NCBI RefSeq assembly: GCF_003289645.1
Contig: NZ_QLYX01000021.1
Location: forward strand, 1-64,000
DNA length: 64,000 bases
Source: Actinomadura craniellae
GTDB lineage: Bacteria; Actinomycetota; Actinomycetes; Streptosporangiales; Streptosporangiaceae
Direction: 5' to 3'
Below, piece after piece: positions 54,166-62,779 of the stretch; the first letter of the stretch is position 1; the number at the start of each line of letters is the position of its first letter. Under the pieces are notes generated by a model. That model did not search any database. It was not told where the DNA came from and saw only the letters and a program-made list of their open reading frames with translations. A program made the position numbers and the translations under genes.

Positions 54166-54281
54166 CCTGATCCCACCTCGCGGCTGCTGAACCGGAGGTC
54201 CGGCGGGTCCGCCCGCCGCTTCGCCCTGCCTCGCCCCTCCTCGGGCGACGCGTTCCCTGCCAGCAGCCCGAAAGGTTCTCC

Positions 54282-55826
54282 ATGTCCTCCCCCCTGTCCT
54301 CCTCCGCGTCCCGCGCGCGCCAGGATCCCCGCCTGCACCGCGTCGACGACCGCTGGCTCCGCCTGCCCCATCGCCGGAACATCCCCGTCGAACTCTGCGC
54401 CGGTCCCGACGTCCCGCTGGAGCCGGGCGCCGTCGACGAGGTGCTCGCCCTGCTCGACACCGCGGACACGCTCGACCGGCTGGCCGAGGCCACCCCCGGC
54501 CTGACCGGGCCGCCCCCGCGCATCACCCGGATCGCGCTCACCCCCGACTTCCACAAGGGCGCCGGGGTCCCGATCGGCACCGTCGTCCAGACCGAGGGCG
54601 CGCTGCTCCCGCAGGCGGTGGGCAACGACGTCAACTGCGGGATGCGGCTGGAGACCACGGGACTCCCGGTCGACCGGGTCAGGCCCCGGCTGGCCGCGCT
54701 GGAGCGGCGGCTACGGCACCTGTTCTTCGAGGGAGGACGGCGGATCGCGCTGCGCCCGGCCCAGCGCGAGGCGCTGCTGCGCGAGGGGCTGCCGGGGCTG
54801 CTGCACACCGCCGGCGCCGACTGGGCCGGGCTGCGTCCCGAGGACGCCGCCGACACCGGCCGGGCGCACGCCGCGGCGTTCCCCGCGAGCGGCGCGGACG
54901 CCTTCGCTGACTGGGTCCGTGGCAGCGGCGGGGCCGGCCATGACGGCATCATCGGCGGGGTCGGCGGCGGCAACCACTTCGCCGAACTGCAGTACGTCTC
55001 GGCCGTGCACGACGCGCGGGCCGCGTACGCCTGGGGGCTGACGCCCGGCACGGTGGTGACGATGGTGCACAGCGGCTCGCTGGCGCTCGGCCACCAGGCC
55101 GGGGCCACCGCCCTGGACGGGCTGCGGTCCTCCTGGCCAGCCGGCCTGCCCCGGCCGCGCAACAAGATCCTGCCGTTCCTGCCCGGCGCCGACCCGGACG
55201 CGCCGGCGTCCCGGGCGCTGCGACGCTACCTGGACGCGTTCGGCAACGCGGCCAACTTCGCGCTCGGCAACCGCTTCTTTTTGTCCCTGATGATGCGGCG
55301 CGGGCTGGCGGCCGAGTGCGGCGACCCGGCCGCCCGCGTGGTGTACGACGCGCCGCACAACCTGTTCTGGCAGGACGGCGCCCGGACGGTGCACCGCAAG
55401 GGCGCCACCCCGGCCGGGGGGTACGCGGCGACGGCGGGCGGCCCGTACGCGATGTGGGGCGAGCCGGTGATCGTACCGGGCTCGATGGGCGCGGCCAGCT
55501 TCGTGCTGCGCGGCCTGGGCAACGCGCGCACCCTGGCCAGCGCCTGTCACGGCGCGGGCCGGCGGGTGCCGCGCGGGGCCACGGCACGGGCGGGGGACGC
55601 CGAACTGGACGCGTTCCTGCGGGAGTTCCGGGTGGTCACCCCGCTGGACCCCGGCGACCCGGCGGTGGCCCGGCGGCGCGACGTCATCGCGGCCTGGCGG
55701 CGCGACCTCAAGCAGGAGGCGCCCTGGGCCTACAAGGACATCGGGCCGGTGGTGTCGAGCCTGCGGGCGGCGGAGGTCGCCGAGCCGGTCGCCGAGTTGC
55801 GGCCGCTGCTGACCGTCAAGGGATGA
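54282..55826 (+). CDS. rtcB: RtcB-family RNA ligase
   Basis: The 514-residue protein keeps the metal and guanylate sites of RtcB: PDFHKGAGVPIGTVVQT, GNDVNCGMRLETT (Asp and Cys ligands), VGGGNHFAELQ, VHSGSLALGHQAG, YDAPHNLFW, GSMGAASFVLRG and SACHGAGRRVPRG with the GMP-accepting His. It joins 2',3'-cyclic phosphate/3'-phosphate to 5'-OH RNA ends. No archease or RtcA gene is nearby. It follows the TetR gene in the same direction after 116 bp that show no promoter I can name. Confidence 0.9.
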   Translation: MSSPLSSSASRARQDPRLHRVDDRWLRLPHRRNIPVELCAGPDVPLEPGAVDEVLALLDTADTLDRLAEATPGLTGPPPRITRIALTPDFHKGAGVPIGTVVQTEGALLPQAVGNDVNCGMRLETTGLPVDRVRPRLAALERRLRHLFFEGGRRIALRPAQREALLREGLPGLLHTAGADWAGLRPEDAADTGRAHAAAFPASGADAFADWVRGSGGAGHDGIIGGVGGGNHFAELQYVSAVHDARAAYAWGLTPGTVVTMVHSGSLALGHQAGATALDGLRSSWPAGLPRPRNKILPFLPGADPDAPASRALRRYLDAFGNAANFALGNRFFLSLMMRRGLAAECGDPAARVVYDAPHNLFWQDGARTVHRKGATPAGGYAATAGGPYAMWGEPVIVPGSMGAASFVLRGLGNARTLASACHGAGRRVPRGATARAGDAELDAFLREFRVVTPLDPGDPAVARRRDVIAAWRRDLKQEAPWAYKDIGPVVSSLRAAEVAEPVAELRPLLTVKG

Positions 55827-55885
55827 GCCCGGCCGATGACGGCGGCGTCCGCCCGGTCTCGCCGGTTCGGCGGCCGGGCGGGCCG

Positions 55886-56842
55886 TCAGGCCGCGCTGCC
55901 CCGCTCGGTGGCGGTCGCGAAGGCCGCGCGCAGCCGTCCAATCGCGAACTCGCGGGCGCGCAGCCCGTCGTCGAAGATCTCCGGCAGCAGGAAGAAGGAG
56001 TGCACCATCCCGGCGTAGCAGCGATGCGCCACGTCCACCCCGGCCTCGGCCAGCCGCGTCGCGTACGCGTCGCCTTCGTCCCGCAGCACGTCGCACTCCG
56101 CCGTGACGACCGTGGCGGGGGCGAGACCGCCCAGGTCGGGGGCGCGCAGCGGGGCCAGCAGCGGGTCGCGGCGATCGGCCCCGGCCGCGTACAGGTCGGT
56201 GAACCGGATCATGGTCTCGGCGTCGAGGCCGTGACCCCGGCCGTACGCGGCGTAGCTGGCGGTGTCGAACGCGGCGTCGGTGACCGGGTAGACCAGCAGC
56301 TGGTGGGCCAGGGGCAGGCCCTCGTCCCGGGCCCGCAGCGCGGTGACCGCCGCCAGGTTGCCGCCGGCACTGTCGCCCGCGACCGCCACCGTCCGCGGGT
56401 CGGCGCCATAGCGCTCCGGCCGGGCCACCACATCGGCGGTGACCGCCCACGCGTCCTCCACCGCGGCCGGGAAGGGGTGCTCGGGGGCCAGCCGGTAGCC
56501 GACGTTCAGCACCACGCAGCCGGCACCCGCGGCGAGTTCCCGGCAGGTGGCGTCCACGCTGTCGATGTCACCGATCACCCAGCCGCCGCCGTGGAAGTAG
56601 ACCAGGGCGGGCAGCGGCCCGGTGCCGGACGGCTCGGGGCGGTACAGCCGCACCGGGATCTCACCGCCCGGGCCGGGCACCGTCAGGTCGGCCACCTGGG
56701 GCAGTTCCCGGCACTCTCCCCGGTACGGTTCGCGCCGGGCGTGGCCGCCGCGCATATCCGCCACCGTGGGCAGGTTCTCCGCGCTGCTTCCCCAGGCGGC
56801 GAGCAGGTCCAGGAACCGTGCTGTCTGCGGGTGCAGGGCCAA
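55886..56842 (-). CDS. Hormone-sensitive-lipase-family esterase
   Basis: The 318-residue alpha/beta hydrolase has the oxyanion motif HGGGW (85-89), the nucleophile elbow GDSAGGNLAA, the acid in AECDVLRDEGDAY and the histidine in GMVHSFFLLPE. The TTG at 56842 is preceded by GGAGG with 6-nt spacing, so an unusual TTG start is well supported. The upstream ATG at 56855 is out of frame. Substrate unknown. Confidence 0.88.
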   Translation of the reverse strand: MALHPQTARFLDLLAAWGSSAENLPTVADMRGGHARREPYRGECRELPQVADLTVPGPGGEIPVRLYRPEPSGTGPLPALVYFHGGGWVIGDIDSVDATCRELAAGAGCVVLNVGYRLAPEHPFPAAVEDAWAVTADVVARPERYGADPRTVAVAGDSAGGNLAAVTALRARDEGLPLAHQLLVYPVTDAAFDTASYAAYGRGHGLDAETMIRFTDLYAAGADRRDPLLAPLRAPDLGGLAPATVVTAECDVLRDEGDAYATRLAEAGVDVAHRCYAGMVHSFFLLPEIFDDGLRAREFAIGRLRAAFATATERGSAA

Positions 56843-56902
56843 CCGACGCCTCCATCGCGTGCGGAACGGATGATCTCGACTTTATATCCGCACCGGGCGC
56901 CG

Positions 56903-57739
56903 TCATTCGTCTGACCTGGTCCGCTCGGCGGCCCGGTCACGCAGGAAGTCCGCGGTGCCGGGGTCGGCCGGGTAGAAGGACTCGATCGCCAGCTCGGCCA
57001 CGGTGATGTCGATCGGTGTCCCGAACGTCGCGATGGTGGTGAGGAAGGACAGCTCGCGGCCGTCGATCCGCAGCCGCAGCGGGACCACCACGTCACCGCC
57101 GGAGGCCGGCACCCCGGCCGTCCCGGCCCGGTCGCCCGGGTAGTCGCGCAGTTCCCGGTAGAGGTCGGTGAGCGCCGCGTCGGCGGTCAGCGCGACATGG
57201 CGGCGCACCCGGCCGATCATGTGCGCGCGCCACTCCCCCAGGTTCACGATGTGCCGGGCCAGGCCGTCGGGATGCATGCTCAACCGCAGCACGTTCAGCG
57301 GCGGCTCCAGCAGTTCGGGCGGCGCGCCCTCCAGGAAGAAGCCGGCCGCCGCGTTGGCGTCGATCAGGTTCCAGAACCGGTCGACCACCACCGCCGGATA
57401 CGGCTCGTGCCCGGCCAGCACCTGTCGCAGCGCCACCCGCACCGCGTCCATCCTCGGCTCCTCGATCGGGGTCTCGGCGTAGACCGGTGCGTATCCGGCC
57501 GCGACCAGGAGCAGGTTACGGTCGCGCAGCGGCACGTCGAGGTGCTCGGCCAGGCGCAGCACCATCGCCCGGCTGGGTGCCGACCGGCCGGTCTCCACGA
57601 AGCTCAGGTGCCGGGTGGACACGTCGGCCTCGGCGGCCAGTTCGAGCTGGCTGAGCCGGCGGCGCTGCCGCCAGGCCCGCAGCCGCTCGCCGACCGGGCG
57701 GGTGTCCTGGAGCGCGTTCTGGAGTGAGTCGGTCGTCAT
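56903..57739 (-). CDS. XRE-family regulator with MmyB-like ligand domain
   Basis: The 278-residue protein has an N-terminal XRE helix-turn-helix (LRAWRQRRRLSQLELAAEAD and VSTRHLSFVETGRSAPSR). A C-terminal PAS-like MmyB domain (about 110-270: VDRFWNLIDANAAAGFFLEG) follows and, in homologues, binds a fatty acid. Actinomycetes have many such regulators next to oxidoreductases. ATG at 57739 lies 64 bp beyond a TTTAC-N3-GTAGA palindrome. Confidence 0.86.
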   Translation of the reverse strand: MTTDSLQNALQDTRPVGERLRAWRQRRRLSQLELAAEADVSTRHLSFVETGRSAPSRAMVLRLAEHLDVPLRDRNLLLVAAGYAPVYAETPIEEPRMDAVRVALRQVLAGHEPYPAVVVDRFWNLIDANAAAGFFLEGAPPELLEPPLNVLRLSMHPDGLARHIVNLGEWRAHMIGRVRRHVALTADAALTDLYRELRDYPGDRAGTAGVPASGGDVVVPLRLRIDGRELSFLTTIATFGTPIDITVAELAIESFYPADPGTADFLRDRAAERTRSDE

Positions 57740-57803
57740 CGCGTGCGACGGTATCCGGCCGGTCGGCCGCGCGCCCATGACGTGGGAGGTAACGCCCGCC
57801 GCC

Positions 57804-57816
57804 TTTACGTTGTAGA
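57804..57816. promoter_or_regulatory. TTTACGTTGTAGA repeat motif
   Basis: This is the fourth copy of the TTTAC-N3-GTAAA-type motif, between the XRE regulator (start 57739) and the LuxR regulator (stop 57820), where it could be an operator for the former. Confidence 0.4.
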
Positions 57817-57819
57817 TTC

Positions 57820-60423
57820 CTAAAGGCTCAGGTTGAGCTCGCGCAGTTCCCGGCGCGACGAGACGCCGAGCTTCGGATAGGCCTTGTAGAGGTGGTACTC
57901 CACCGTCCGAGGGCTGAGGAAAAGCTGCGCCGCGATGTCCCGGCTGCTGGTCCCGGCCGCGGCCAGCCGGACGACCTGGAGCTCCTGCGAGGTGAGCCGG
58001 TCGAGCGGGCCGGGGGCGGGCCGGCCGGCTGCCGTCTCCCCCGTCGCCCGCAGCTCCGCGCGGGTCCGCTCGGCCCAGGGGACGGCGCCCAACCGCTCGA
58101 AGACCTCCAGCGCCGACCGCAGCCGGTACCGGGCATCCGACCGGCGGCGGGCACGGCGCAGCCACTCGCCGTACAGCAGCTCGGTCCGGGCCCGCTCGAA
58201 CGGCCGCCCGCCCTTCTCGTGCAACCGCACGGCCTCGGCGTACGGCTGCTCCTCATCGCCCAGGATCGCCCGCGAGCGCAGCGCCACCGCCTGCGCCCAG
58301 GACCGGCCGCCGCCGGCCCGCGCCCAGGACTCGAACCGGCGCAACGGCTCCTCCGCCCGCTCCGGCAGGCCCGCCCGGACCGCCGCCTCCACCTGGTCCG
58401 CGGCCGCCGGCACCGGGATCGCGGTGCGCCCGGTCCCGCCGGACCAGGCCCCCTCCAACTCGCGCAGCGCCACCTCGTACCGGCCCAGGCCGAGGTCGAG
58501 CACGCCCAGCACGGCGGCCGCCTCCGGCAGGCCCGCCGCCAGCTCCCGGCACCGTTCCTCGTCGCCTTCGATCGCCGCGATCCGCGCGGCGGCGCCGACG
58601 AGCCGGCCGGTCCGGTGCCCGAACCCGATGTCCCGGGCGATCTCGGCGGCCTCGGAGAGGCCCGCGGCGGCGTCCCGGTGCAGCCCGACCGCCACCTGCG
58701 CCCGGGCCAGGGCGCACAGCGCGCCGGGCAGTTCCCCGGCCAGGCCCAGCCGCCGGTACCGGGCCACCATGACCGTCGCGTGCTCCAGTGCGGCCTCGTC
58801 GTCGCCCAGCAGCAGGGCCGCGTCGACGGCGCGCATCCCCTCGGTCCCGTCCTCGCACTTCGACTCCAGCGGCCGGGCGACGAACTCGGCCAGCAGGGGC
58901 AGCCCGCGCCCGTAGTCGCCGCCCACCAGATGGGCCATGCCCTCGACCACGGGATCGGGCCGCCCGGCCGCGCGCAGCCGTGCCGCCGCCGTGCGGACCG
59001 CTCCGGGGTCGCCGGCGGACCAACCGTAGGCGGCCCCGGTGCGCAGCATCGACGCGGCCGTCCCGGGGTCCGTCCGCTCCGCGTGATCAATCAGCAGGCG
59101 GGCCGCCTCGCGCGGCTCGCCCTCCTCGAACTCGACGGCCGCCTGCACCACGGCCAGCCGGGCCCGCTCCGGCGGCGACTCCAGCAGGCCGGTGGCCCGG
59201 CCCGCCAGCTCGCCCGCCTGGCCGATCCGCCCGGCACGCATCGCCATGGCCGCCGCCTCGGCCAGCCGCCGGCCACGCGCGTCCGGTTCCGGCGACAGAT
59301 CGGCCGCCTGGAGGTAGCACATGGCGGCCACCTCGTACGCGGTCCGGTCGCGGGCCCGCTCGGCCCGTGCCGCCACCTCGGCCGCCACGCCCTCGTCGGG
59401 CACCGGCTGGGACGCCGCCAGATGCACCGCGCGGCAGTCGGGCTCGCTGGCCGTGTCGGCCAGCGCCCGGTGCACGGTGAGCCGCCCGGCGAGCGGAGCC
59501 GCCTGGTAGGCGGCGGAGCGGATCAGCGGGTGCCGGAACTCCAGCATGCCGCCGGTCACCCGCAGCAGGCCCGCCCGCTCGGCGTCCCCCAGGTGCTCGA
59601 CTCCGACGCCGAGCACCTGGCCGGCGTCCACCATAGCGGGCAGGTACCCCCGACCCTCCGCCGCGGCGATCAGCGCCATCAGCCGGGTCTTCTCGGGCAG
59701 CCGGTCGATCCGGGCCTGGAATCCCGCCAGCACCCGCTCGGTGACCGGCAGCGGCGCGGCGTCCCCCGGCCCCGTGCCGAACTCCAGCAGGGCCAGGGGG
59801 AAGCCCCTGGCCTCCCCGATGATCCGGTCGCGCGCCTCCGGCGACACACCGCGGTCGGTGAGCAGCCGGACCGCGTCCGCCCGGCCCAGCGGCGACGGCC
59901 TCAGCTCCGGCAGGCCGGGGGCGGGGAAGCCGTCGTCCCTGGCGGCGAAGATCATGACGATGCCCTCGGCGGCGATCCGCCGGGCCGCGAACAGCAGGGC
60001 GTCCGCGCTCGCCTGGTCGAGCCACTGCGCGTCGTCAATCACGCAGAGCAGCGGGTTCTCCTCGGCGAGTGCGGCGAACAGGGTGAGCAGGGCCAGCCCG
60101 GTGAGGAAGCCGTCCCGCCCGGGCGAGCCGTTCAGGCCGAGCGCGGCGCGCAGCGCGGTCGCCTGCGGGGTGGGCAGCGCGTCGAGCCCGTCCCGCACCG
60201 GCCACAGCAGCTGGTGCAGCCCGGCGAACGCCATGTCGGCCTCGCGCTCCACCGCGACCGCCCGGAGCACCCGGGTACCGGGCGCGGCCGCCGCGTGGTC
60301 GAGCAGCGCGGACTTGCCGATCCCCGCCTCGCCGCGCAGCACCAGGGCCCCGCTCCGGCGCTCCTGCGCCCCGGCGACCAGCCGGTCGATCTCCGTCAGC
60401 TCCGCGTCACGCCCGTACAGCAC
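57820..60423 (-). CDS. LAL-type LuxR-family transcriptional regulator
   Basis: The 867-residue STAND-type regulator has Walker A LRGEAGIGKSALLDH (about 29-43), Walker B LLCVIDDAQWLDQ, a long helical/TPR middle, and a C-terminal LuxR helix-turn-helix (about 810-867: LTSQELQVVRLAAAGTSSRD, IAAQLFLSPRTVEYHL). Such LAL regulators activate catabolic or secondary-metabolite genes on binding ATP and an inducer. The divergent Old Yellow Enzyme gene is a plausible target. The GTG at 60423 follows a TAGTTT box by about 7 nt, suggesting a leaderless mRNA. Confidence 0.89.
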   Translation of the reverse strand: MLYGRDAELTEIDRLVAGAQERRSGALVLRGEAGIGKSALLDHAAAAPGTRVLRAVAVEREADMAFAGLHQLLWPVRDGLDALPTPQATALRAALGLNGSPGRDGFLTGLALLTLFAALAEENPLLCVIDDAQWLDQASADALLFAARRIAAEGIVMIFAARDDGFPAPGLPELRPSPLGRADAVRLLTDRGVSPEARDRIIGEARGFPLALLEFGTGPGDAAPLPVTERVLAGFQARIDRLPEKTRLMALIAAAEGRGYLPAMVDAGQVLGVGVEHLGDAERAGLLRVTGGMLEFRHPLIRSAAYQAAPLAGRLTVHRALADTASEPDCRAVHLAASQPVPDEGVAAEVAARAERARDRTAYEVAAMCYLQAADLSPEPDARGRRLAEAAAMAMRAGRIGQAGELAGRATGLLESPPERARLAVVQAAVEFEEGEPREAARLLIDHAERTDPGTAASMLRTGAAYGWSAGDPGAVRTAAARLRAAGRPDPVVEGMAHLVGGDYGRGLPLLAEFVARPLESKCEDGTEGMRAVDAALLLGDDEAALEHATVMVARYRRLGLAGELPGALCALARAQVAVGLHRDAAAGLSEAAEIARDIGFGHRTGRLVGAAARIAAIEGDEERCRELAAGLPEAAAVLGVLDLGLGRYEVALRELEGAWSGGTGRTAIPVPAAADQVEAAVRAGLPERAEEPLRRFESWARAGGGRSWAQAVALRSRAILGDEEQPYAEAVRLHEKGGRPFERARTELLYGEWLRRARRRSDARYRLRSALEVFERLGAVPWAERTRAELRATGETAAGRPAPGPLDRLTSQELQVVRLAAAGTSSRDIAAQLFLSPRTVEYHLYKAYPKLGVSSRRELRELNLSL

Positions 60424-60525
60424 CCCTCAAAACTACGGGCACGACTCCCGAAACTGTACGGATTCAGGGTGCGCCGTCCGGTTCCTAGCGTCAGAACCAG
60501 CGATTTCAGCCAAGGAGGAAAGAAC

Positions 60526-61599
60526 GTGGAGAACCTTTTCGCACCCGTCGGCATCGGGAAGCTGGAGCTGCCCAGCCGGCTGGTGATGGCGCCGATGACC
60601 CGCAGCCGGGCCGCCGGCGGGCTGGTCGGCGCGCTGACGGCCGAGTACTACGCGCAACGGGCGGGCGCCGGGCTGATCGTCACCGAGGGCACCCAGCCCA
60701 GCGTGATCGGGCAGGGCTACATCGACACCCCCGGGCTGCACTCCGCCGAGCAGATCCGGGCGTGGCGGCAGGTGACCGGCGCCGTACACGCCGCCGGCGG
60801 GCGGATCTTCGCCCAGCTGATGCACGCCGGGCGGATCGGCCACCCCGCCCTCTACCCGGACGGCGCGCTGCCCGTGGCACCCTCGCCGATCGCCTCGGGC
60901 GAGCAGTTGTTCACGGGTGCGGAGATGCTCGACCACCCCGTCCCCCGGGAGATGACCGCGGAGGACATCGACCAGACCGTCCAGGACTTCGCCGCCGCCG
61001 CCCGCAACGCGATCGAGGCCGGCTTCGACGGGGTGGAACTGCACGGCGGCAACGGCTACCTGATCCAGCAGTTCCTCGCCGACAACACCAACCGGCGGAC
61101 CGATGGGTACGGCGGTCCGGTGCGGAACCGGATCAGGTTCGCCGTCGAGGCCGTCCGGGCGGTGAGCGAGGCGATCGGCGCGCAGCGGACCGCGCTGCGG
61201 GTGTCGCCGGGCGTCCCGGCCAACGGCATCGCCGAGAGCGACCCCGCCGAGGTGTACCCCGCACTGGCCGGCGCCCTGGCGGCCCACGACCTGGCGTACC
61301 TGCACGTGGTGGAGACGATGAACCGCGACGTCACGCGGCGGATCAGGGACGCCTGGCCGGGCACCCTGATCCTCAACCCGCACCCGACCCCGGGCTCCTA
61401 CCCGGCGGACGTGGAGACGGCCGCCGCGGCCCTCACCGAGGGGGTGGCCGACGCGGTCAGCCTCGGCGAGCTCTGGCTGGCCAACCCGGACCTGCCGGCC
61501 CGGATCAGGGCCGGCGGCCCGTACAACGAGGCCGACCGCGCCACCTTCTACGGTGGCGACCACCGGGGTTACACCGACTACCCGGCGCTGGAGGGGTGA
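60526..61599 (+). CDS. Old Yellow Enzyme-family alkene reductase
   Basis: The 357-residue FMN-dependent TIM-barrel enzyme has LVMAPMTRSRA with the FMN-contacting Thr, FAQLMHAGRIGHP, the active-site pair in GVELHGGNGYLIQQFL (H-x2-N), and the phosphate-binding DGYGGPVRNR. It reduces activated C=C bonds with NAD(P)H. GTG at 60526 has AAGGAGG 6-7 nt upstream. It diverges from the LAL regulator. Confidence 0.92.
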   Translation: MENLFAPVGIGKLELPSRLVMAPMTRSRAAGGLVGALTAEYYAQRAGAGLIVTEGTQPSVIGQGYIDTPGLHSAEQIRAWRQVTGAVHAAGGRIFAQLMHAGRIGHPALYPDGALPVAPSPIASGEQLFTGAEMLDHPVPREMTAEDIDQTVQDFAAAARNAIEAGFDGVELHGGNGYLIQQFLADNTNRRTDGYGGPVRNRIRFAVEAVRAVSEAIGAQRTALRVSPGVPANGIAESDPAEVYPALAGALAAHDLAYLHVVETMNRDVTRRIRDAWPGTLILNPHPTPGSYPADVETAAAALTEGVADAVSLGELWLANPDLPARIRAGGPYNEADRATFYGGDHRGYTDYPALEG

Positions 61600-61606
61600 G
61601 TGCCGG

Positions 61607-61633
61607 CCGGGCGGCCCTGGCCGGGCCGCCCGG
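61607..61633. terminator. Bidirectional stem-loop between OYE gene and thyX
   Basis: CCGGGCGGCC (61607-61616) pairs perfectly with GGCCGCCCGG (61624-61633) around CTGGCCG. The right arm abuts the thyX stop codon. There is no T-run on either side. Confidence 0.6.
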
Positions 61634-62431
61634 TCAGACCTTGCGCCACTGTGGGATCCAGGCGCCGTCCTCGATCGTGTAGTCGCCGAACAGGGCGGGG
61701 GCCTCGGCGCGGAGCAGTTCGCCGATCCGGCCGAACAGCAGCCGGATCTCCTCCTCGGCCCCGGCGGCGGTGCGCGCCTCGAGGGTGTGCCGCAGGGTGC
61801 GGACGTTGGCCGTCCACACCAGGCCGGTCGCCACGCCCTCGGGGGCGAAGCGCCGCATGAAGGAGGTCTTGTGCTTCTTCTCCGCGAACGGCACACCCTC
61901 CTCGTCGAGACCGAAGTGGCCGGCCATCCAGCCCTGGAACTCCTCCATCTGCTCCAGCAGCGCGGTGGCCCGCTTCATCAGCTCGGCGTCCTCCCGGGCC
62001 CACTCGGGGAACCAGAAGGGGATGTCCTGGAGCCGGACGAACCGCAGCGACTCCTGCGAGATGGCCACCCCGGGGCGGTGCCGGGCGAGCTCGTGGGTGA
62101 GCACCCGGCTGACGTTGTGCAGCACGAAGCTGAAGCTGACGTGCTCCAGCACCGAGCCGTGCATGCTGCGCAGGATGTTCTGCAGGTACTGCGTCTGGTC
62201 GGTGCGGACCCGGCTGACGTTGGGGTTGAGCCCCGGCTCCCAGGAGCGGTAGCACAGCCGGCCGGCGAACTCGGCCAGGTTCTGCGGGTCGTTCAGCTCG
62301 GCGTCCAGGTCTCCCCGGTCGAACCGCTCCAGCCAGCTCTCCCCGCCCACGTCCCGCAGGTAGCGCGCCAGCTCCTCGTAGTCCAACTCGGGCCGCGCGA
62401 CCAGGAACACCTCGGGCTCGACGCTCTTCAC
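61634..62431 (-). CDS. thyX: FAD-dependent thymidylate synthase ThyX
   Basis: The 265-residue flavoenzyme makes dTMP from dUMP without a thyA-type nucleophile. The ThyX motif is ELARHRPGVAISQESLRF (RHR followed by the x7-8-S core), with HGSVLEHVSFSFVLHNVSR upstream binding FAD and NVRTLRHTLEAR downstream. The GTG at 62431 has GGGGAG with 6-nt spacing; a GTG at 62446 would add five residues. The context gives no clue to a partner. Confidence 0.93.
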   Translation of the reverse strand: MKSVEPEVFLVARPELDYEELARYLRDVGGESWLERFDRGDLDAELNDPQNLAEFAGRLCYRSWEPGLNPNVSRVRTDQTQYLQNILRSMHGSVLEHVSFSFVLHNVSRVLTHELARHRPGVAISQESLRFVRLQDIPFWFPEWAREDAELMKRATALLEQMEEFQGWMAGHFGLDEEGVPFAEKKHKTSFMRRFAPEGVATGLVWTANVRTLRHTLEARTAAGAEEEIRLLFGRIGELLRAEAPALFGDYTIEDGAWIPQWRKV

Positions 62432-62490
62432 CTGCAACTCCCCCACCGATCGATGTACTGCCCCGCCACTGTAGTGGCCGGATACACCGA

Positions 62491-62519
62491 CGCCCGCCCG
62501 GAGGTTCTCCGGGCGGGCG
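62491..62519. terminator. 13-bp stem-loop upstream of thyX
   Basis: CGCCCGCCCGGAG (62491-62503) pairs perfectly with CTCCGGGCGGGCG (62507-62519) across a 3-base loop GTT. It lies between the GPGG protein stop (62570) and the thyX start (62431), all on the minus strand. It is probably a terminator of the upstream gene. Confidence 0.55.
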
Positions 62520-62569
62520 GCGGCGGTATCGGACTGGGCGGCGTCGAGGTGCCGGACAGGGTCCGGGCG

Positions 62570-62719
62570 TCAAGGATTGAAGATGCTGACGCCGCCGGGG
62601 CCGACCAGGAAGCCGATCACGATCAGGACGATCCCGAAGATCAGTTCCTTGCGGGCAATGATCACGTAGATACCGGCGATGATCAGCGCCACCGCGATGA
62701 GCCAGAGCAGAGTAATCAT
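62570..62719 (-). CDS. GPGG-motif small membrane protein
   Basis: The 49-residue protein has two hydrophobic helices (LLWLIAVALIIAGIYVIIA and LIFGIVLIVIGFLV) separated by a short charged RKE turn, ending VGPGGVSIFNP. The GPGG motif defines a known family of tiny actinobacterial membrane proteins of unknown function. ATG at 62719 begins the conserved part; the frame upstream to 62758 is unlikely. Confidence 0.8.
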   Translation of the reverse strand: MITLLWLIAVALIIAGIYVIIARKELIFGIVLIVIGFLVGPGGVSIFNP

Positions 62720-62779
62720 GGCGACGGGTTGCCCGTGACCGACCACCACAAACCGCACCCCGCTCGCGGATGTCCCAAA

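Noticed and set aside
57892-60525. N-terminal extension of the Old Yellow Enzyme to 1235 codons
   Set aside because: It reads antisense through the LAL regulator; the GTG at 60526 has a perfect AAGGAGG and begins the family's N-terminus.
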